Shown: positions 34,844 through 44,642, counted from the stretch's first letter. The stretch is DNA of 64,000 nucleotides from Pseudomonas sp. FP2335 (GCF_030687535.1 NZ_CP117437.1:4299501-4363500); one strand, 5' to 3'. The notes: a model not told the origin generated them from the sequence alone. Numbers and translations are program-made.

Positions 34844-36231
34844 TGCCTCTTCGCGGGCAAGCCCGCTCCCACATTGGATTGGGTTTCGACGCGATCCCCT
34901 GTGGGAGCGGGCTTGCCTGCGATAGCGCCCTCCCGGTCTGGCGCAAACAGTGCCGCCACCGCCGCCGGATTCGACGGAAAGTAAAAGTGCACGTAGGAAG
35001 CCGTCATCCGCCCCTGTCGGAAAACCGCCTCGGCACCACGCCCACCGTTGGGGCTCACGCCACGGGCAATCGGCGTGCAGTCGGTGCTGGTCAGGGAGTG
35101 GTGATAGGTGTGACCGCGCAATGTGCCTTCCGGCAGTTCGACATTTTGCAGGGCCAGGGCGGCCAGTTTCTTTTGCATCACGGCATCGCCCTGCAGCAGA
35201 CCGAGCAACTCGGCACGCTGGCCGTCGACATCGGTGAGCGAGTCCAGCAGGTACAACATGCCGCCGCACTCGGCGAGCAGTGGTTTGCCAGCAGCGTGAT
35301 GGGCACGGATCGCATCGAGCATCGCGGTATTTTCCGACAGCGCCTGGTGATGCAATTCCGGGTAACCACCCGGCAGATACAGGCTGTCGGCGTCAGGCAA
35401 TTGGCGGTCATGGATCGGCGAGAAGAAGTGCAACTCGGCGCCCATCGCCCGCAACAGATCGAGGCTGGCGCCGTAGGTGAAGGCGAAGGCTTCGTCGCGA
35501 GCCACGGCAATGCGTACGCCGTTGAGCAACGGCTCGGCCTCAATGATCTGCGGCGCAGCGAACGTCACCGGCGGCGGCAATGCGACTTCGCAACTGCTGC
35601 CCAGGGCTTGGGCGGCGGCATCGAGGCGCAGGTCGAGGTCATTCAGTTCGCTGGCTTGTACCAGGCCTAGGTGGCGGCTGGGCAATTCGATCCCGGTCTC
35701 GCGGGACAGCGCCCCGTACCAACGCAGGCCTTCGGTCAGACTGCCTTCGAGCAATTGTGCGTGGCGCAGCGTGCCCACGCGGTTGGCCAGCACGCCGGCG
35801 AACGGCAGGTCCGGCTGATAACGCGCCAGGCCCAGCGCAAGGGCACCGAAGGTCTGGGCCATGGCGGTGCCGTCGATCACACCGAGCACCGGCACGCCAA
35901 AGTGGCGCGCCAGGTCAGCGCTGGACGGCGTGCCGTCGAACAGGCCCATCACGCCTTCAATGAGGATCAGGTCAGCCTCGCCGGCGGCTTCCCACAACAG
36001 GCGACGACTTTCCTGCTCTCCCACCATCCACATGTCCAATTGATACACCGGCGCACCACTGGCGCGCTCGTGGATCATCGGGTCGAGAAAGTCCGGCCCG
36101 CATTTGAACACGCGCACCTTGCGCCCCAGGTTGCGGTGCAAACGGGCGAGCGCGGCGGTGACGGTGGTTTTGCCCTGGCCGGACGCCGGTGCGGCGATCA
36201 AGACGGCCGGGCAATGACGGGGCTGATTCAA
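34840..36231 (-). CDS. cobB: cobyrinic acid a,c-diamide synthase with REP-encoded C-terminus
   Basis: CobB amidates the a and c carboxylates of (hydrogeno)byrinic acid. The 463-residue protein has a P-loop (APASGQGKTTVTAALARLH), the ILIEGVMGLFDG loop and a C-terminal glutaminase domain with Cys in LLAECGGMLYLLD. The family end is near SYVHFYFPSNPAAVAALFAP. The last ~30 residues, AGKPAPTGDRVETQSNVGAG and beyond, are translated from a REP pair, so the protein is longer than usual. Its start overlaps the cobO stop (ATGA). Confidence 0.94.
   Translation of the reverse strand: MNQPRHCPAVLIAAPASGQGKTTVTAALARLHRNLGRKVRVFKCGPDFLDPMIHERASGAPVYQLDMWMVGEQESRRLLWEAAGEADLILIEGVMGLFDGTPSSADLARHFGVPVLGVIDGTAMAQTFGALALGLARYQPDLPFAGVLANRVGTLRHAQLLEGSLTEGLRWYGALSRETGIELPSRHLGLVQASELNDLDLRLDAAAQALGSSCEVALPPPVTFAAPQIIEAEPLLNGVRIAVARDEAFAFTYGASLDLLRAMGAELHFFSPIHDRQLPDADSLYLPGGYPELHHQALSENTAMLDAIRAHHAAGKPLLAECGGMLYLLDSLTDVDGQRAELLGLLQGDAVMQKKLAALALQNVELPEGTLRGHTYHHSLTSTDCTPIARGVSPNGGRGAEAVFRQGRMTASYVHFYFPSNPAAVAALFAPDREGAIAGKPAPTGDRVETQSNVGAGLPAKRQ
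34849..34927. repeat. REP pair inside the 3' end of cobB
   Basis: TCGCGGGCAAGCCCGCTCCC at 34851 and the inverted GTGGGAGCGGGCTTGCCTGC at 34901 form an inverted pair. The element is read in frame as the cobB C-terminus. Confidence 0.92.
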
Positions 36232-36839
36232 AGTTCGACGCCCTTCTGTGCCTTGATACCGGCCTGGAACGCGTGCTTGAGCATGCCCATTTCGGTGACG
36301 GTGTCGCCCATTTCGATCAGCTCGGGCTTGGCGCCACGGCCGGTGACCACCACGTGTTGCATCGGCGGACGGGCTTGCAGGTCGCTGAGTACTTGGTCCA
36401 GATCGAGGTAGCCGTGTTTGAGGGCGATGTTCAGTTCGTCAAGCACGACAAGGCCGATGGCGGGATCTTGCAGCAGCTCGCGGGACACCGCCCAGGCGGC
36501 TTCGGCGGCGGCGATGTCACGTTGGCGGTCCTGGGTTTCCCAGGTGAAGCCTTCGCCCATGACGTGAAAACGCACTTGCTCAGGGAAGCGGCGGAAGAAC
36601 AGCTCTTCGCCCGTGCTGTTGCGCCCCTTGATGAACTGCACCACACCGCACTGCATGCCGTGGCCCATGGCCCGAGCCAGCATGCCGAACGCAGAGCTGC
36701 TCTTGCCTTTGCCGTTGCCGGTGAGCACCAGCAGCAAACCGCATTCGTTGGGCGAGTTGGCGATGCGCTCGTCGATCACGGCTTTTTTGCGCAGCATGCG
36801 CGCCAGGTGGCGTTCGTCGCGTTCAGGGGAATCGGTCAT
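36228..36839 (-). CDS. cobO: cob(I)yrinic acid a,c-diamide adenosyltransferase
   Basis: CobO (BtuR/CobA type) transfers the 5'-deoxyadenosyl group to the corrinoid. The 203-residue protein has the P-loop-like LLLVLTGNGKGKSSSAFGM and LVVLDELNIALKHGY. ATG at 36839 follows CGGAGAG. The frame runs upstream into the riboswitch but without conservation. It is the first gene of the operon. Confidence 0.96.
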   Translation of the reverse strand: MTDSPERDERHLARMLRKKAVIDERIANSPNECGLLLVLTGNGKGKSSSAFGMLARAMGHGMQCGVVQFIKGRNSTGEELFFRRFPEQVRFHVMGEGFTWETQDRQRDIAAAEAAWAVSRELLQDPAIGLVVLDELNIALKHGYLDLDQVLSDLQARPPMQHVVVTGRGAKPELIEMGDTVTEMGMLKHAFQAGIKAQKGVEL

Positions 36840-36935
36840 GGCAGCTCTCCGTTGGGGCTGGACAAAAAACGGCGGGCAGGAAAAAGACAAAACAGACAGC
36901 CAAGCATCGCCCACCGTGATGCTGTTGGATGTTTC

Positions 36936-37140
36936 AGGCCGGTCTCCGGGCTCATGAGTGGCGATCGCCGACGCTGCGCCTTCCCATATCGCGGGGCGAT
37001 ACAGTGGCAGAAAGCAGGGTCTTGACTCATTTACCGTTGCGGGGGCAGCGCCGGGATCGCGGCAGCACTGTGTACAAGTGCGCTCACTCACCGGCTTCCC
37101 TGTTTCACTCGGTCGACCCGTGGGTCACAGAGCACCTGGA
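36936..37140 (-). ncRNA. cobalamin (AdoCbl) riboswitch
   Basis: On the minus strand the ordered conserved blocks are visible: AGGGAAGCCGGTGAG, the core GCTGCCCCCGCAACGGTAA, GAGTCAAGACCCTGC, TCTGCCACTG, GGGAAGGC, and the B12 box GAGCCCGGAGACCGGCC near 36938-36954. About 95 bases follow before cobO. These include GCATC/GATGC and two T-rich runs that may serve as the expression platform. It would switch off the cob operon when B12 is plentiful. Confidence 0.95.
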
Positions 37141-37253
37141 ACAAGTCGCGAAGGGTAGAGGGTTGGGGGTGGAGCGTCAATTAAAGCCGGCTTCGCACTT
37201 GAACCATCGGACCGCTGCATGCCTCTACCCTTGCAGGTACCCAGGAGAAAAAC

Positions 37254-38567
37254 ATGCACAAGACCCGACTTGCCCTACTGATCATGTTCGCAGGCGCCCT
37301 CGCCGCCTGCGGTGAAAGTTCGACCTTGCAAGTGTCTGACGGAACCGGGCCTTCCCCCAAGCTACCGGAGCCGAACAAGACCCTGATCCCCACGGTAAAC
37401 ATCGCGCCAGCCATCGGCTGGCCTGCGGGTGCGAAGCCAACTCCCGCCGCGGGCACCCAGGTGGCGGCGTTTGCCGAGGGCCTGGACCACCCGCGCTGGC
37501 TGTATGTGCTGCCCAATGGCGACGTACTGGTGGCAGAAACCAATGCGCCGCCCAAACCCGATGACTCAAAGGGCATTCGTGGCTGGGTAATGGAAAAGGT
37601 CATGGGCCGAGCCGGTGCAGGTGTGCCTAGCCCGAATCGCATCACGTTGCTGCGCGATGCCGACCACGATGGCATCGCCGAGACCCGGACAGTATTTCTT
37701 GAAAACCTCAATTCGCCCTTCGGCATGACCCTGGTGGGCAATGATCTGTATGTGGCGGACTCGGACAAGCTGCTGCGCTTCCCCTACCAACCGGGAGCAA
37801 CCGCGATCAAGGCAGCCGGTACCAAGGTGGTCGACCTACCCGGCGGCAGCATCAACCACCACTGGACCAAGAACGTGGTGGCGAGCAAAGACGGCCGCAA
37901 GCTGTACGTAAGCGTAGGCTCCAACAGCAACGTTGGTGAAAACGGCCTGCAGGCAGAAGAAGGCCGGGCGGCGATCTGGGAAGTAGACCGCGCCAGCGGC
38001 CAGCACCGCATTTTCGCCTCGGGCCTGCGCAACCCTAACGGCATGGCCTGGGAACCACAAAGCGGCAAGCTGTGGACGGCGGTGAACGAGCGCGATGAAA
38101 TCGGTAGCGACCTGGTGCCGGACTACATCACCTCGGTTCAGGATGGCGCCTTCTATGGCTGGCCGTTCAGCTACTACGGGCAGCATGTGGATGCGCGAGT
38201 CAATCCGCAAAACCTCGACCTGGTGGCCAAGGCGATTGCACCAGACTACGCCGTAGGCCCGCATACCGCCTCGCTGGGACTGACGTTTGCAGAGAACAGC
38301 AAATTGCCCGCCCCCTTCACGAATGGCGCATTCATCGGCCAGCATGGTTCGTGGAATCGCAAGCCCCACAGTGGCTACAAGGTGATCTTCGTACCGTTCG
38401 AGGCTGGCCAGCCCAAGGGACAGCCGGTGGATGTGCTGACCGGGTTCCTCGACAAAGACGAGAAAGCCATGGGCCGGCCGGTGGGCGTGGTGATTGATCA
38501 GCAGGGGGATTTGCTGGTGGCAGATGATGTGGGAAATAAGGTGTGGCGGGTGTCGGCGGCTAAGTAG
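37254..38567 (+). CDS. PQQ-dependent sugar dehydrogenase-type lipoprotein
   Basis: This 437-residue lipoprotein has a signal peptide with lipobox LAAC (Cys19). Its beta-propeller resembles soluble glucose/L-sorbosone dehydrogenases. Evidence is [45 protein letters not shown] and [14 protein letters not shown], with the PQQ-site His/Arg pattern. It would oxidise sugars or aldoses in the periplasm; the true substrate is unknown. ATG at 37254 follows CAGGAG. It is divergent from the cob riboswitch, so the promoter must lie in 37150-37240. Confidence 0.88.
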   Translation: MHKTRLALLIMFAGALAACGESSTLQVSDGTGPSPKLPEPNKTLIPTVNIAPAIGWPAGAKPTPAAGTQVAAFAEGLDHPRWLYVLPNGDVLVAETNAPPKPDDSKGIRGWVMEKVMGRAGAGVPSPNRITLLRDADHDGIAETRTVFLENLNSPFGMTLVGNDLYVADSDKLLRFPYQPGATAIKAAGTKVVDLPGGSINHHWTKNVVASKDGRKLYVSVGSNSNVGENGLQAEEGRAAIWEVDRASGQHRIFASGLRNPNGMAWEPQSGKLWTAVNERDEIGSDLVPDYITSVQDGAFYGWPFSYYGQHVDARVNPQNLDLVAKAIAPDYAVGPHTASLGLTFAENSKLPAPFTNGAFIGQHGSWNRKPHSGYKVIFVPFEAGQPKGQPVDVLTGFLDKDEKAMGRPVGVVIDQQGDLLVADDVGNKVWRVSAAK

Positions 38568-38591
38568 ACAGGCTTCAGACCACAAAACCCA

Positions 38592-38680
38592 TGTGGGAGC
38601 GGGCTTGCTCGCGAAGGCGGTGTGTCAGTCACAGATGTGTGGTCTGATCCGGCGCCTTCGCGAGCAAGCCCGCTCCCACA
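38592..38680. repeat. REPIN element
   Basis: TGTGGGAGCGGGCTTGCTCG at 38592 and its inverted copy ending at 38680 flank an asymmetric spacer (TGTGTCAGTCACAGATGTG). It lies between the convergent 37254 and 38698 genes. Confidence 0.92.
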
Positions 38681-38697
38681 TTCAGATCTCTGTCAGC

Positions 38698-39234
38698 TCA
38701 GGGATTACGTGCCAGATTCCCTGGCAACACGCGCTTGGCGCTCAGGTAAGCATTCTGCCAATACGCCTTGGACAAGGTGTCCAGCTTCACCGTGCCGCCG
38801 GTTTGCGGCGCGTGCACGAAGCGGCCCTCGCCCACATAGATGCCGGCATGGCTGACCTGTGAGCCGCCGCCGGTGGCAAAGAACAGCAGATCACCGGTTT
38901 GCAGGTTCTCTTCACTCACATCCTGGGCGCGCATCACGATCAGTTCGCGGGTGGTGCGTGGCAGGGAGATGCCGGCCGCATCGCGGTAGACAAAACCGAT
39001 CAGGCCGCTGCAATCAAAGCCTGAGTCCGGCGTGTTGCCGCCCCAGCGATAAGGCGTACCGACCAGGCCGAGCGCGCGAAAGAGTACGTCTTCGGCGACA
39101 GGCGAGAAATTCTGGGTGGAATAGTTGAACACCGGCTTGGGCTTCACCGCTACGGGAGCGGGCGGTGGACGGCTGGCGCAGGCGCTGAGGAGCGCGGCGC
39201 AAACAATAAGAATCAGGCGGGCCGAGGTCGACAT
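38698..39234 (-). CDS. NlpC/P60-family (C40) lipoprotein
   Basis: This 178-residue probable peptidoglycan endopeptidase has lipobox LLSAC (Cys19), then an NlpC/P60 domain. The nucleophile Cys is in FDCSGLIGFVYRDAAG, with His in SHAGIYVGEGRFVHAP. Such enzymes cut D-Glu-meso-DAP stem peptides. It is paired with a second C40 lipoprotein upstream on the same strand (39379), sharing about half its residues. Probably outer-membrane anchored. Confidence 0.92.
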   Translation of the reverse strand: MSTSARLILIVCAALLSACASRPPPAPVAVKPKPVFNYSTQNFSPVAEDVLFRALGLVGTPYRWGGNTPDSGFDCSGLIGFVYRDAAGISLPRTTRELIVMRAQDVSEENLQTGDLLFFATGGGSQVSHAGIYVGEGRFVHAPQTGGTVKLDTLSKAYWQNAYLSAKRVLPGNLARNP

Positions 39235-39378
39235 GTGCAGAACAATCCTGGTCTGGATGCGGCTTTCGCTGCCGAACGCTGAAAACCAGAACGCGCAAGC
39301 AGAGCTCGCGCGTACGGTTTACAACAATATCCAGGGATTCTAGCGCTTACACGTCAAACTTCAAGTATCACTTTAAGT

Positions 39379-40008
39379 TTACTTGCTAGCGGTAACCGTC
39401 GTCGGGGCCATGGCGAGTGCACGCTTGGCTTCGATGAAGGTTTTGCTCCAGTAGCTATCGCCCAGGTTGTCGACTCGGACACCGCCACTGCGACGGCTGC
39501 TTGAGTGGATAAACTGGTTATCGCCCAGGTAGATACCGGCATGGCTTACGCGACCACGGCCAGCAGTACTAAAGAAAAGCAGATCACCGGGCTTGAGGTT
39601 GTTGCGTGCGACCAACGGTGCATTCACGTTGATCATTTCGCGAGTGGAGCGTGGCAGGTTCATGCCAGCTTCTTCACGAAACAGGTAGCCGATGAAGCCG
39701 CTGCAGTCGAAACCGGCTTCAGAGGTACCACCGAAACGGTAACGGGTACCGATCAGGGACATGCCGCGTTCGAGAATGCTGTCGGCCAGGACTGGAAGCT
39801 GGTAAGGCTTGTTGCCGGAGAAGGCGCCCAGTTCCTTTTCAGTCGCCAGCTCTTCTTCATAAACAGAAGCAGACTGTGCAGCGACGAATTTTGCCTGATT
39901 TTGAACCTGAGGTTTTTGCTGCTCGGCCACCTGTTGAGGGTGGGAGGCGCAACCAAACAACAGGGTAACGAGTGCGAGAGGCACGAGGGGTGCGAAGCGA
40001 TTTAGCAT
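39379..40008 (-). CDS. NlpC/P60-family (C40) lipoprotein, paralogue
   Basis: This 209-residue protein has lipobox LLFGC and a longer linker (about residues 25-80, Gln/Glu/Ala-rich) than its neighbour. The NlpC/P60 domain has FDCSGFIGYLFREEAG and SHAGIYLGDNQFIHSSS. The linker may let it span from the outer membrane to peptidoglycan. I chose ATG 40008 over an in-frame GTG at 40014. It is 144 bases upstream of the 38698 gene, so both may be transcribed together or separately. Confidence 0.92.
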   Translation of the reverse strand: MLNRFAPLVPLALVTLLFGCASHPQQVAEQQKPQVQNQAKFVAAQSASVYEEELATEKELGAFSGNKPYQLPVLADSILERGMSLIGTRYRFGGTSEAGFDCSGFIGYLFREEAGMNLPRSTREMINVNAPLVARNNLKPGDLLFFSTAGRGRVSHAGIYLGDNQFIHSSSRRSGGVRVDNLGDSYWSKTFIEAKRALAMAPTTVTASK

Positions 40009-40221
40009 GGGCACGACCGTGGCTGATGTGTAAAGAAGCCGAGACTATGCCCGCTATCAGATCGATTTGCAAATTCAATCGTGATCTATGTGACTTCTTG
40101 TTTGGACGATGACATCTAAGCCCTTAACACCCTATGCGACCGATTTGCGTGGTTAACCCGGCCCAAACGCAGGTTTTCTGGCGCCTGGATTTTGCCGAAA
40201 GCCCCGAAAACAAAGGGCTGG

Positions 40222-40926
40222 CTACCAGCCGAGGGTTTCCTTGAGGAAAGGAATCGTCAGCTTGCGCTGGGCTTGCAGAGAGGCCTGATCGAGCTGTTCG
40301 AGCAAATCGAACAACGCGCTCATGCTGCGGGTACCGCGGGTCAGAATGAAGTGCCCGACCTCATCGGTGAGGTGCAGGCCGCGACGGGAGGCCCGCAATT
40401 GCAGGGCACGCAATTTGTCCTCGTCAGACAGGGGACGCATCTGGAAGATCAGCGCCAGGGTCAGGCGAGATTTGAGATCCGCCAGCTTGACCGGCAGCTC
40501 CCGCGGCGAGGTGGATGCAGCGATCAGCAAGCGCCGGCCGCTGTCACGCAAACGGTTGAACAGATGAAACAACGCCTCTTCCCACTCCGCCTTGCCGGCG
40601 ATGGCCTGTAGATCGTCCAGGCAGACCAGCTCATATTGCTCAAGGTGGTCGAAGATACCGATACCGCGATCCATCAACTCGGCCAACGGCAAATAAACCG
40701 CCGGCTCGCCCATCTGTTCAAAACGCAAACACGCGGCCTGCAACAGGTGAGTACGCCCTACGCCGTGCTTGCCCCACAGATAGATCAGGCTTTCGGTCCA
40801 CCCGGCGTCGGCTTCGCAGAGCCGCTCGACATAGCCGAGTGCAGCGGCATTGGCGCCTGGGTAGTAGTTGATAAAGGTGGCGTCGTCACGCAGACGCACA
40901 CCCAAGGGCAGCTGAATCGGTTTCAT
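40222..40926 (-). CDS. hda: DnaA regulatory inactivator Hda
   Basis: Hda promotes hydrolysis of DnaA-ATP with the sliding clamp after initiation. The 234-residue AAA+ protein starts MKPIQLPLGVRLRDDATFIN, with the clamp-binding QLPLGV at residues 5-10. It has Walker A LWGKHGVGRTHLLQA and Walker B LVCLDDLQAIAG, and an arginine-finger region in the C-terminal half. Length and motifs match Pseudomonas Hda. Confidence 0.95.
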   Translation of the reverse strand: MKPIQLPLGVRLRDDATFINYYPGANAAALGYVERLCEADAGWTESLIYLWGKHGVGRTHLLQAACLRFEQMGEPAVYLPLAELMDRGIGIFDHLEQYELVCLDDLQAIAGKAEWEEALFHLFNRLRDSGRRLLIAASTSPRELPVKLADLKSRLTLALIFQMRPLSDEDKLRALQLRASRRGLHLTDEVGHFILTRGTRSMSALFDLLEQLDQASLQAQRKLTIPFLKETLGW

Positions 40927-41087
40927 GCTGACTGAACGGCTCCAAACGAACCGCTAGTGGCCTCTGTGTAAAGTTTGCAAAGTTTATACCCGTGACGCCG
41001 GGCGCACAATGCAGCAGACCACAAGCAAAATCAAAGGTTTGCGTTAACTTACCGGTTTTGCGCGGATTGTTTGACGCCCCACCCCCA

Positions 41088-41122
41088 GAAACAACAAACC
41101 CGACCAAGGCCGGGTTTGTGAC
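41088..41122 (-). terminator. terminator of the AI-2E-type exporter gene
   Basis: On the minus strand AAACCCGG-CCTTGG-TCGGGTTTGTTGTTT forms a 7-8 base stem followed by a T-rich tail, 8 bases after the stop at 41130. Confidence 0.75.
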
Positions 41123-41129
41123 GCAACGT

Positions 41130-42203
41130 TTACAGATCAGGGTCTTCGACCCCCGTGTACACATCCGAATCCTTGTACAAGTCATGCACATGGCGCACCA
41201 GCACCATGATCACCGCCGCCACCGGCAACGCCAGCAAGATGCCAGTAAAGCCGAACAGCTCTCCGCCCGCCAGGATCGCAAAGATCACCGCCACCGGGTG
41301 CAGACCGATCCGATCCCCCACCAACAACGGCGTGAGCACCATGCCTTCGAGCGCCTGGCCGACCATGAACACCGCGACAATCCCGAGCATCGGGTACAGG
41401 TCGCCACCAAACTGGAACAACCCGGCCACCAGCGCCGCGCCGATACCAATCACAAAGCCCATGTACGGCACGATGGCCGCCAGGCCGGCGATCAGGCCAA
41501 TCAACAAGCCCAGTTCCAGGCCGATCGCCATCAGGCCGGCAGCATAGATAACCCCCAGGGCCAGCATCACCAGCAACTGACCGCGCACAAACGCACCCAG
41601 CACCTCATGACACTCCTCTGCCAGCGAGACGATGCGCTCTTCACGGTTGCGCGGCAGCAGGCTGCGGATCTTGGCCATCATGATGTCCCAGTCGCGCAGC
41701 AGGTAGAACGCCACCACCGGGATCAGCACCAGATTGGTCAACCAGCCGATCAGCGCCAGGCTGGACGCCGTAGCCTGACTGAGTACGACGCCGACAATAT
41801 CGGTGGTCTGCCCCATATGCTCGCTGATCGCGGCCTTGACCTTGTCGAACTTCCAGAACCCATCCGCCAGCCCCAGCTTGGCCTGGGCCCACGGCATCGC
41901 CGTGTGCTGCAGCCAATCCAGCATCTGCGGGGCCAGTTCATAGAGGCGGAACAATTGCTTGGCCAACATCGGCACCAGCACCAGCACCAACGCCGTGATG
42001 ATCAGGGTGAACAAGGCGAAAACCGTCACCACGCCCCAGGTCCGTGACAAGCCGACCTTCTCCAGGCGATCCACCACCGGATCAAACAGGTAGGCCAGCA
42101 GCAACGCAACCAGGAACGGCGTCAGGATCGAATGCAGCAAGAAAACAAACGCGCACAGCAGGACCAGCCCACCAAGCCACACCCAACGACGCGTATCCGC
42201 CAT
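41130..42203 (-). CDS. AI-2E family (PerM-type) membrane exporter
   Basis: This 357-residue inner-membrane protein has about eight segments. The family pattern includes LLHSILTPFLVALLLAYLFDP at the N-terminus and MVGQALEGMVLTPLLVGDRIGLHP near residue 290. Most relatives are not quorum-signal exporters and their substrates are unknown. ATG at 42203 has GGAG six bases upstream; ATG 42215 is a possible alternative. It lies 35 bases after DUF2066 on the same strand. Confidence 0.9.
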   Translation of the reverse strand: MADTRRWVWLGGLVLLCAFVFLLHSILTPFLVALLLAYLFDPVVDRLEKVGLSRTWGVVTVFALFTLIITALVLVLVPMLAKQLFRLYELAPQMLDWLQHTAMPWAQAKLGLADGFWKFDKVKAAISEHMGQTTDIVGVVLSQATASSLALIGWLTNLVLIPVVAFYLLRDWDIMMAKIRSLLPRNREERIVSLAEECHEVLGAFVRGQLLVMLALGVIYAAGLMAIGLELGLLIGLIAGLAAIVPYMGFVIGIGAALVAGLFQFGGDLYPMLGIVAVFMVGQALEGMVLTPLLVGDRIGLHPVAVIFAILAGGELFGFTGILLALPVAAVIMVLVRHVHDLYKDSDVYTGVEDPDL

Positions 42204-42238
42204 AAACCACTCCATTGCTTCTATATAAGGAAGAACTG

Positions 42239-43243
42239 TTACCAACGAAACCGCAGTTGCGCCGCAGGCGTTGCTGCCGCCGGTGCTTCACCAGGCCCAA
42301 CCTCCTGCAACTTGGCCAGGCCCAACTGGGTACGCAATTGATCGACACTGCCGTTGACGCGATAGACGATGCGGTCGCCATCCACAGACTGCGGCTGGCC
42401 ACCAAACGGCTCGAGCAGATGCCCCAGGGCGGCATAGCGCTCCAGGTTCATGCCTTGTACTTCGAGCAACTGCTCGCTGCTTACCCCGGCCTTGACCGCA
42501 AAGCGCGGTGCCAGCTTCTGGCTGACCGCCAGCATGACGGCATCGGCCACCGCGCCCGTATCGGCGCCTTGGACGCTGCCCTGCTCGCTCTTGTCGCCCA
42601 GCCACAAGCGCCACTTGGCCTGCCACTGGTTGCCTTCCTGGCGTGCATGCACGGCCAACAGGGCATCCGCGCCGTAGCGCTCGGAGGCGGCGCGCAGTGG
42701 CGTGGCGTCGGCGCTTTCCAGGTTGGGCGCGGTGGCCACTACCTGCTCTTCCAAGTCACCCAGCGGCAGCCGCAACGGCAGCCCACGGTGCTGCGCCGCG
42801 CGACGCAATGCCTGGGCGACGCTTTGGCCATCACCGACCAGACTGCTGCCTTCGGTAGAGTCATTCAGCCACCAGCCAAGGATCGACGGCCGGTTGCTGC
42901 CCCAGATCGACAGACCCGCATCACGCAAGGCGCGGTCGGTGCTGACCGGGTCAAAATCCACTTGCAGGCTTTCCGGCGGGCCGGCGTCGTAGCCGTATTG
43001 CGTGATGATTTGCTGCGGGTCCTTGCGAACCGCCGCCAGGCCCGGGCCATCGGCGGCCTTGGCGTCGCCGGTCAGGCGGATCACCAGGGTTTGCACGGCA
43101 CGCTGGGTCGCCTGGTCGCGCTCTTGCGGCGACTGGCTACTGACGGGTTCAAGCACTTGATACAGGCCATTGAGGGTTTCGGCATGACTCGCCAGGCTGA
43201 CCAACGACAAGCAGCCTACAAAGAAGAATTTACACAGACGCAT
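42239..43243 (-). CDS. DUF2066 periplasmic protein
   Basis: This 334-residue protein has a signal peptide (MRLCKFFFVGCLSLVSLASHA) and the DUF2066 pattern ATQRAVQTLVIRLTGDAKAA, DRALRDAGLSIWGSNRPSIL and WLNDS. Function is unknown. It is divergent from purM and appears co-transcribed with the AI-2E-type exporter. This adjacency recurs across Pseudomonas from memory. Confidence 0.88.
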   Translation of the reverse strand: MRLCKFFFVGCLSLVSLASHAETLNGLYQVLEPVSSQSPQERDQATQRAVQTLVIRLTGDAKAADGPGLAAVRKDPQQIITQYGYDAGPPESLQVDFDPVSTDRALRDAGLSIWGSNRPSILGWWLNDSTEGSSLVGDGQSVAQALRRAAQHRGLPLRLPLGDLEEQVVATAPNLESADATPLRAASERYGADALLAVHARQEGNQWQAKWRLWLGDKSEQGSVQGADTGAVADAVMLAVSQKLAPRFAVKAGVSSEQLLEVQGMNLERYAALGHLLEPFGGQPQSVDGDRIVYRVNGSVDQLRTQLGLAKLQEVGPGEAPAAATPAAQLRFRW

Positions 43244-43583
43244 GGAAGATTCCCGAACGACAAATTTAGCGGCTGGAACAGACCGCGTGAATTCGGCTTA
43301 CCAGGGCTGTGACCACAGCGGCTGGCAAAACATTCACGGGTATCGGTAAGTTTTCGTACTGTCATAACGATAGCGGGTTCAAGGCTATACCTTAATACGT
43401 ACCAAAGCAGACCGGATTAGCATTTTTTTAACCCATATGCCTCTGCCCGTCGGCCCGAGGATGGCCGCTGCCCCTCAAGCCTGATAAAATCGCGCGCCTT
43501 CGCAGACCGTCAACGGCGTGGCCTTTATAAAAGCCCCCGCCCGCCCGGTCGTTACCCCTGAATCCCCCCTAAAGGCCTGGATC
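43244..43583. other. 340-base divergent promoter region, DUF2066/purM
   Basis: No gene is seen. The purM side has a -10-like GATAAAAT at 43483-43490, about 95 bases before the ATG, and a GC-rich leader. No clear PurR-type box is present. The DUF2066 side is AT-rich around 43330-43430. Confidence 0.5.
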
Positions 43584-44642
43584 ATGAGCAAGCAACCCTC
43601 CCTGAGCTACAAGGACGCCGGTGTAGACATCGACGCCGGTGAAGCATTGGTCGAACGCATCAAGAGCGTCGCCAAGCGCACTGCGCGCCCCGAAGTCATG
43701 GGCGGCCTGGGCGGTTTCGGCGCCCTCTGCGAGATCCCGGCCGGCTACAAACAGCCAGTGCTGGTCTCCGGCACCGACGGCGTGGGCACCAAGCTGCGCC
43801 TGGCACTGAACCTGAACAAGCACGACAGCATCGGCATCGACCTGGTGGCCATGTGCGTCAACGACCTGGTGGTGTGCGGCGCCGAGCCGTTGTTCTTTCT
43901 GGACTACTACGCCACCGGCAAGCTCAACGTCGAGACCGCCACCCAGGTTGTGACCGGCATTGGCGCCGGTTGCGAACTGTCGGGTTGCTCCCTGGTCGGC
44001 GGCGAAACCGCTGAAATGCCAGGCATGTACGAAGGCGAAGACTACGACCTGGCCGGCTTCTGCGTCGGTGTGGTCGAGAAAGCCGAGATCATCGACGGCT
44101 CCAAGGTTGCCGCCGGTGACGCCCTGCTCGCCCTGCCATCGTCCGGCCCGCACTCCAACGGCTACTCGCTGATCCGCAAGATCATCGAAGTGTCCGGCGC
44201 CGACATCGAAAACATCCAGCTCGACGGCAAACCGCTGACCGACCTGCTGATGGCCCCGACCCGCATCTACGTCAAGCCACTGCTCAAGCTGATCAAGGAC
44301 ACTGGCGCCGTCAAGGCCATGGCCCACATCACGGGTGGCGGCCTGCTGGACAACATCCCGCGCGTGCTGCCAAAAGGCGCCCAGGCGATTGTCGACGTGG
44401 CCAGCTGGCAGCGTCCTGCAGTCTTCGACTGGCTGCAAGAGAAAGGCAACGTCAACGAAAACGAAATGCACCGCGTGCTGAACTGCGGCGTCGGCATGGT
44501 CATCTGCGTGGCCCAAGAGCACGTTGAAACCGCGTTGAACGTACTACGTGAAGCGGGCGAGCAGCCTTGGGTCATCGGTCAGATCGCCACCGCACCGGAA
44601 GGCGCGGCCCAGGTTGAACTGAAGAACCTCAAGGCTCATTGA
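43584..44642 (+). CDS. purM: phosphoribosylformylglycinamidine cyclo-ligase
   Basis: PurM makes aminoimidazole ribotide in purine synthesis. The 352-residue protein starts [20 protein letters not shown] and shows [45 protein letters not shown] and [16 protein letters not shown]. The ATG at 43584 is the family start. Its stop overlaps the purN ATG by one base (TGATG). Confidence 0.97.
   Translation: MSKQPSLSYKDAGVDIDAGEALVERIKSVAKRTARPEVMGGLGGFGALCEIPAGYKQPVLVSGTDGVGTKLRLALNLNKHDSIGIDLVAMCVNDLVVCGAEPLFFLDYYATGKLNVETATQVVTGIGAGCELSGCSLVGGETAEMPGMYEGEDYDLAGFCVGVVEKAEIIDGSKVAAGDALLALPSSGPHSNGYSLIRKIIEVSGADIENIQLDGKPLTDLLMAPTRIYVKPLLKLIKDTGAVKAMAHITGGGLLDNIPRVLPKGAQAIVDVASWQRPAVFDWLQEKGNVNENEMHRVLNCGVGMVICVAQEHVETALNVLREAGEQPWVIGQIATAPEGAAQVELKNLKAH

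Noticed and set aside
43244..43583. PurR-type operator before purM
   Set aside because: No match to the ACGCAAACGTTTTCGT-type palindrome could be found by eye.
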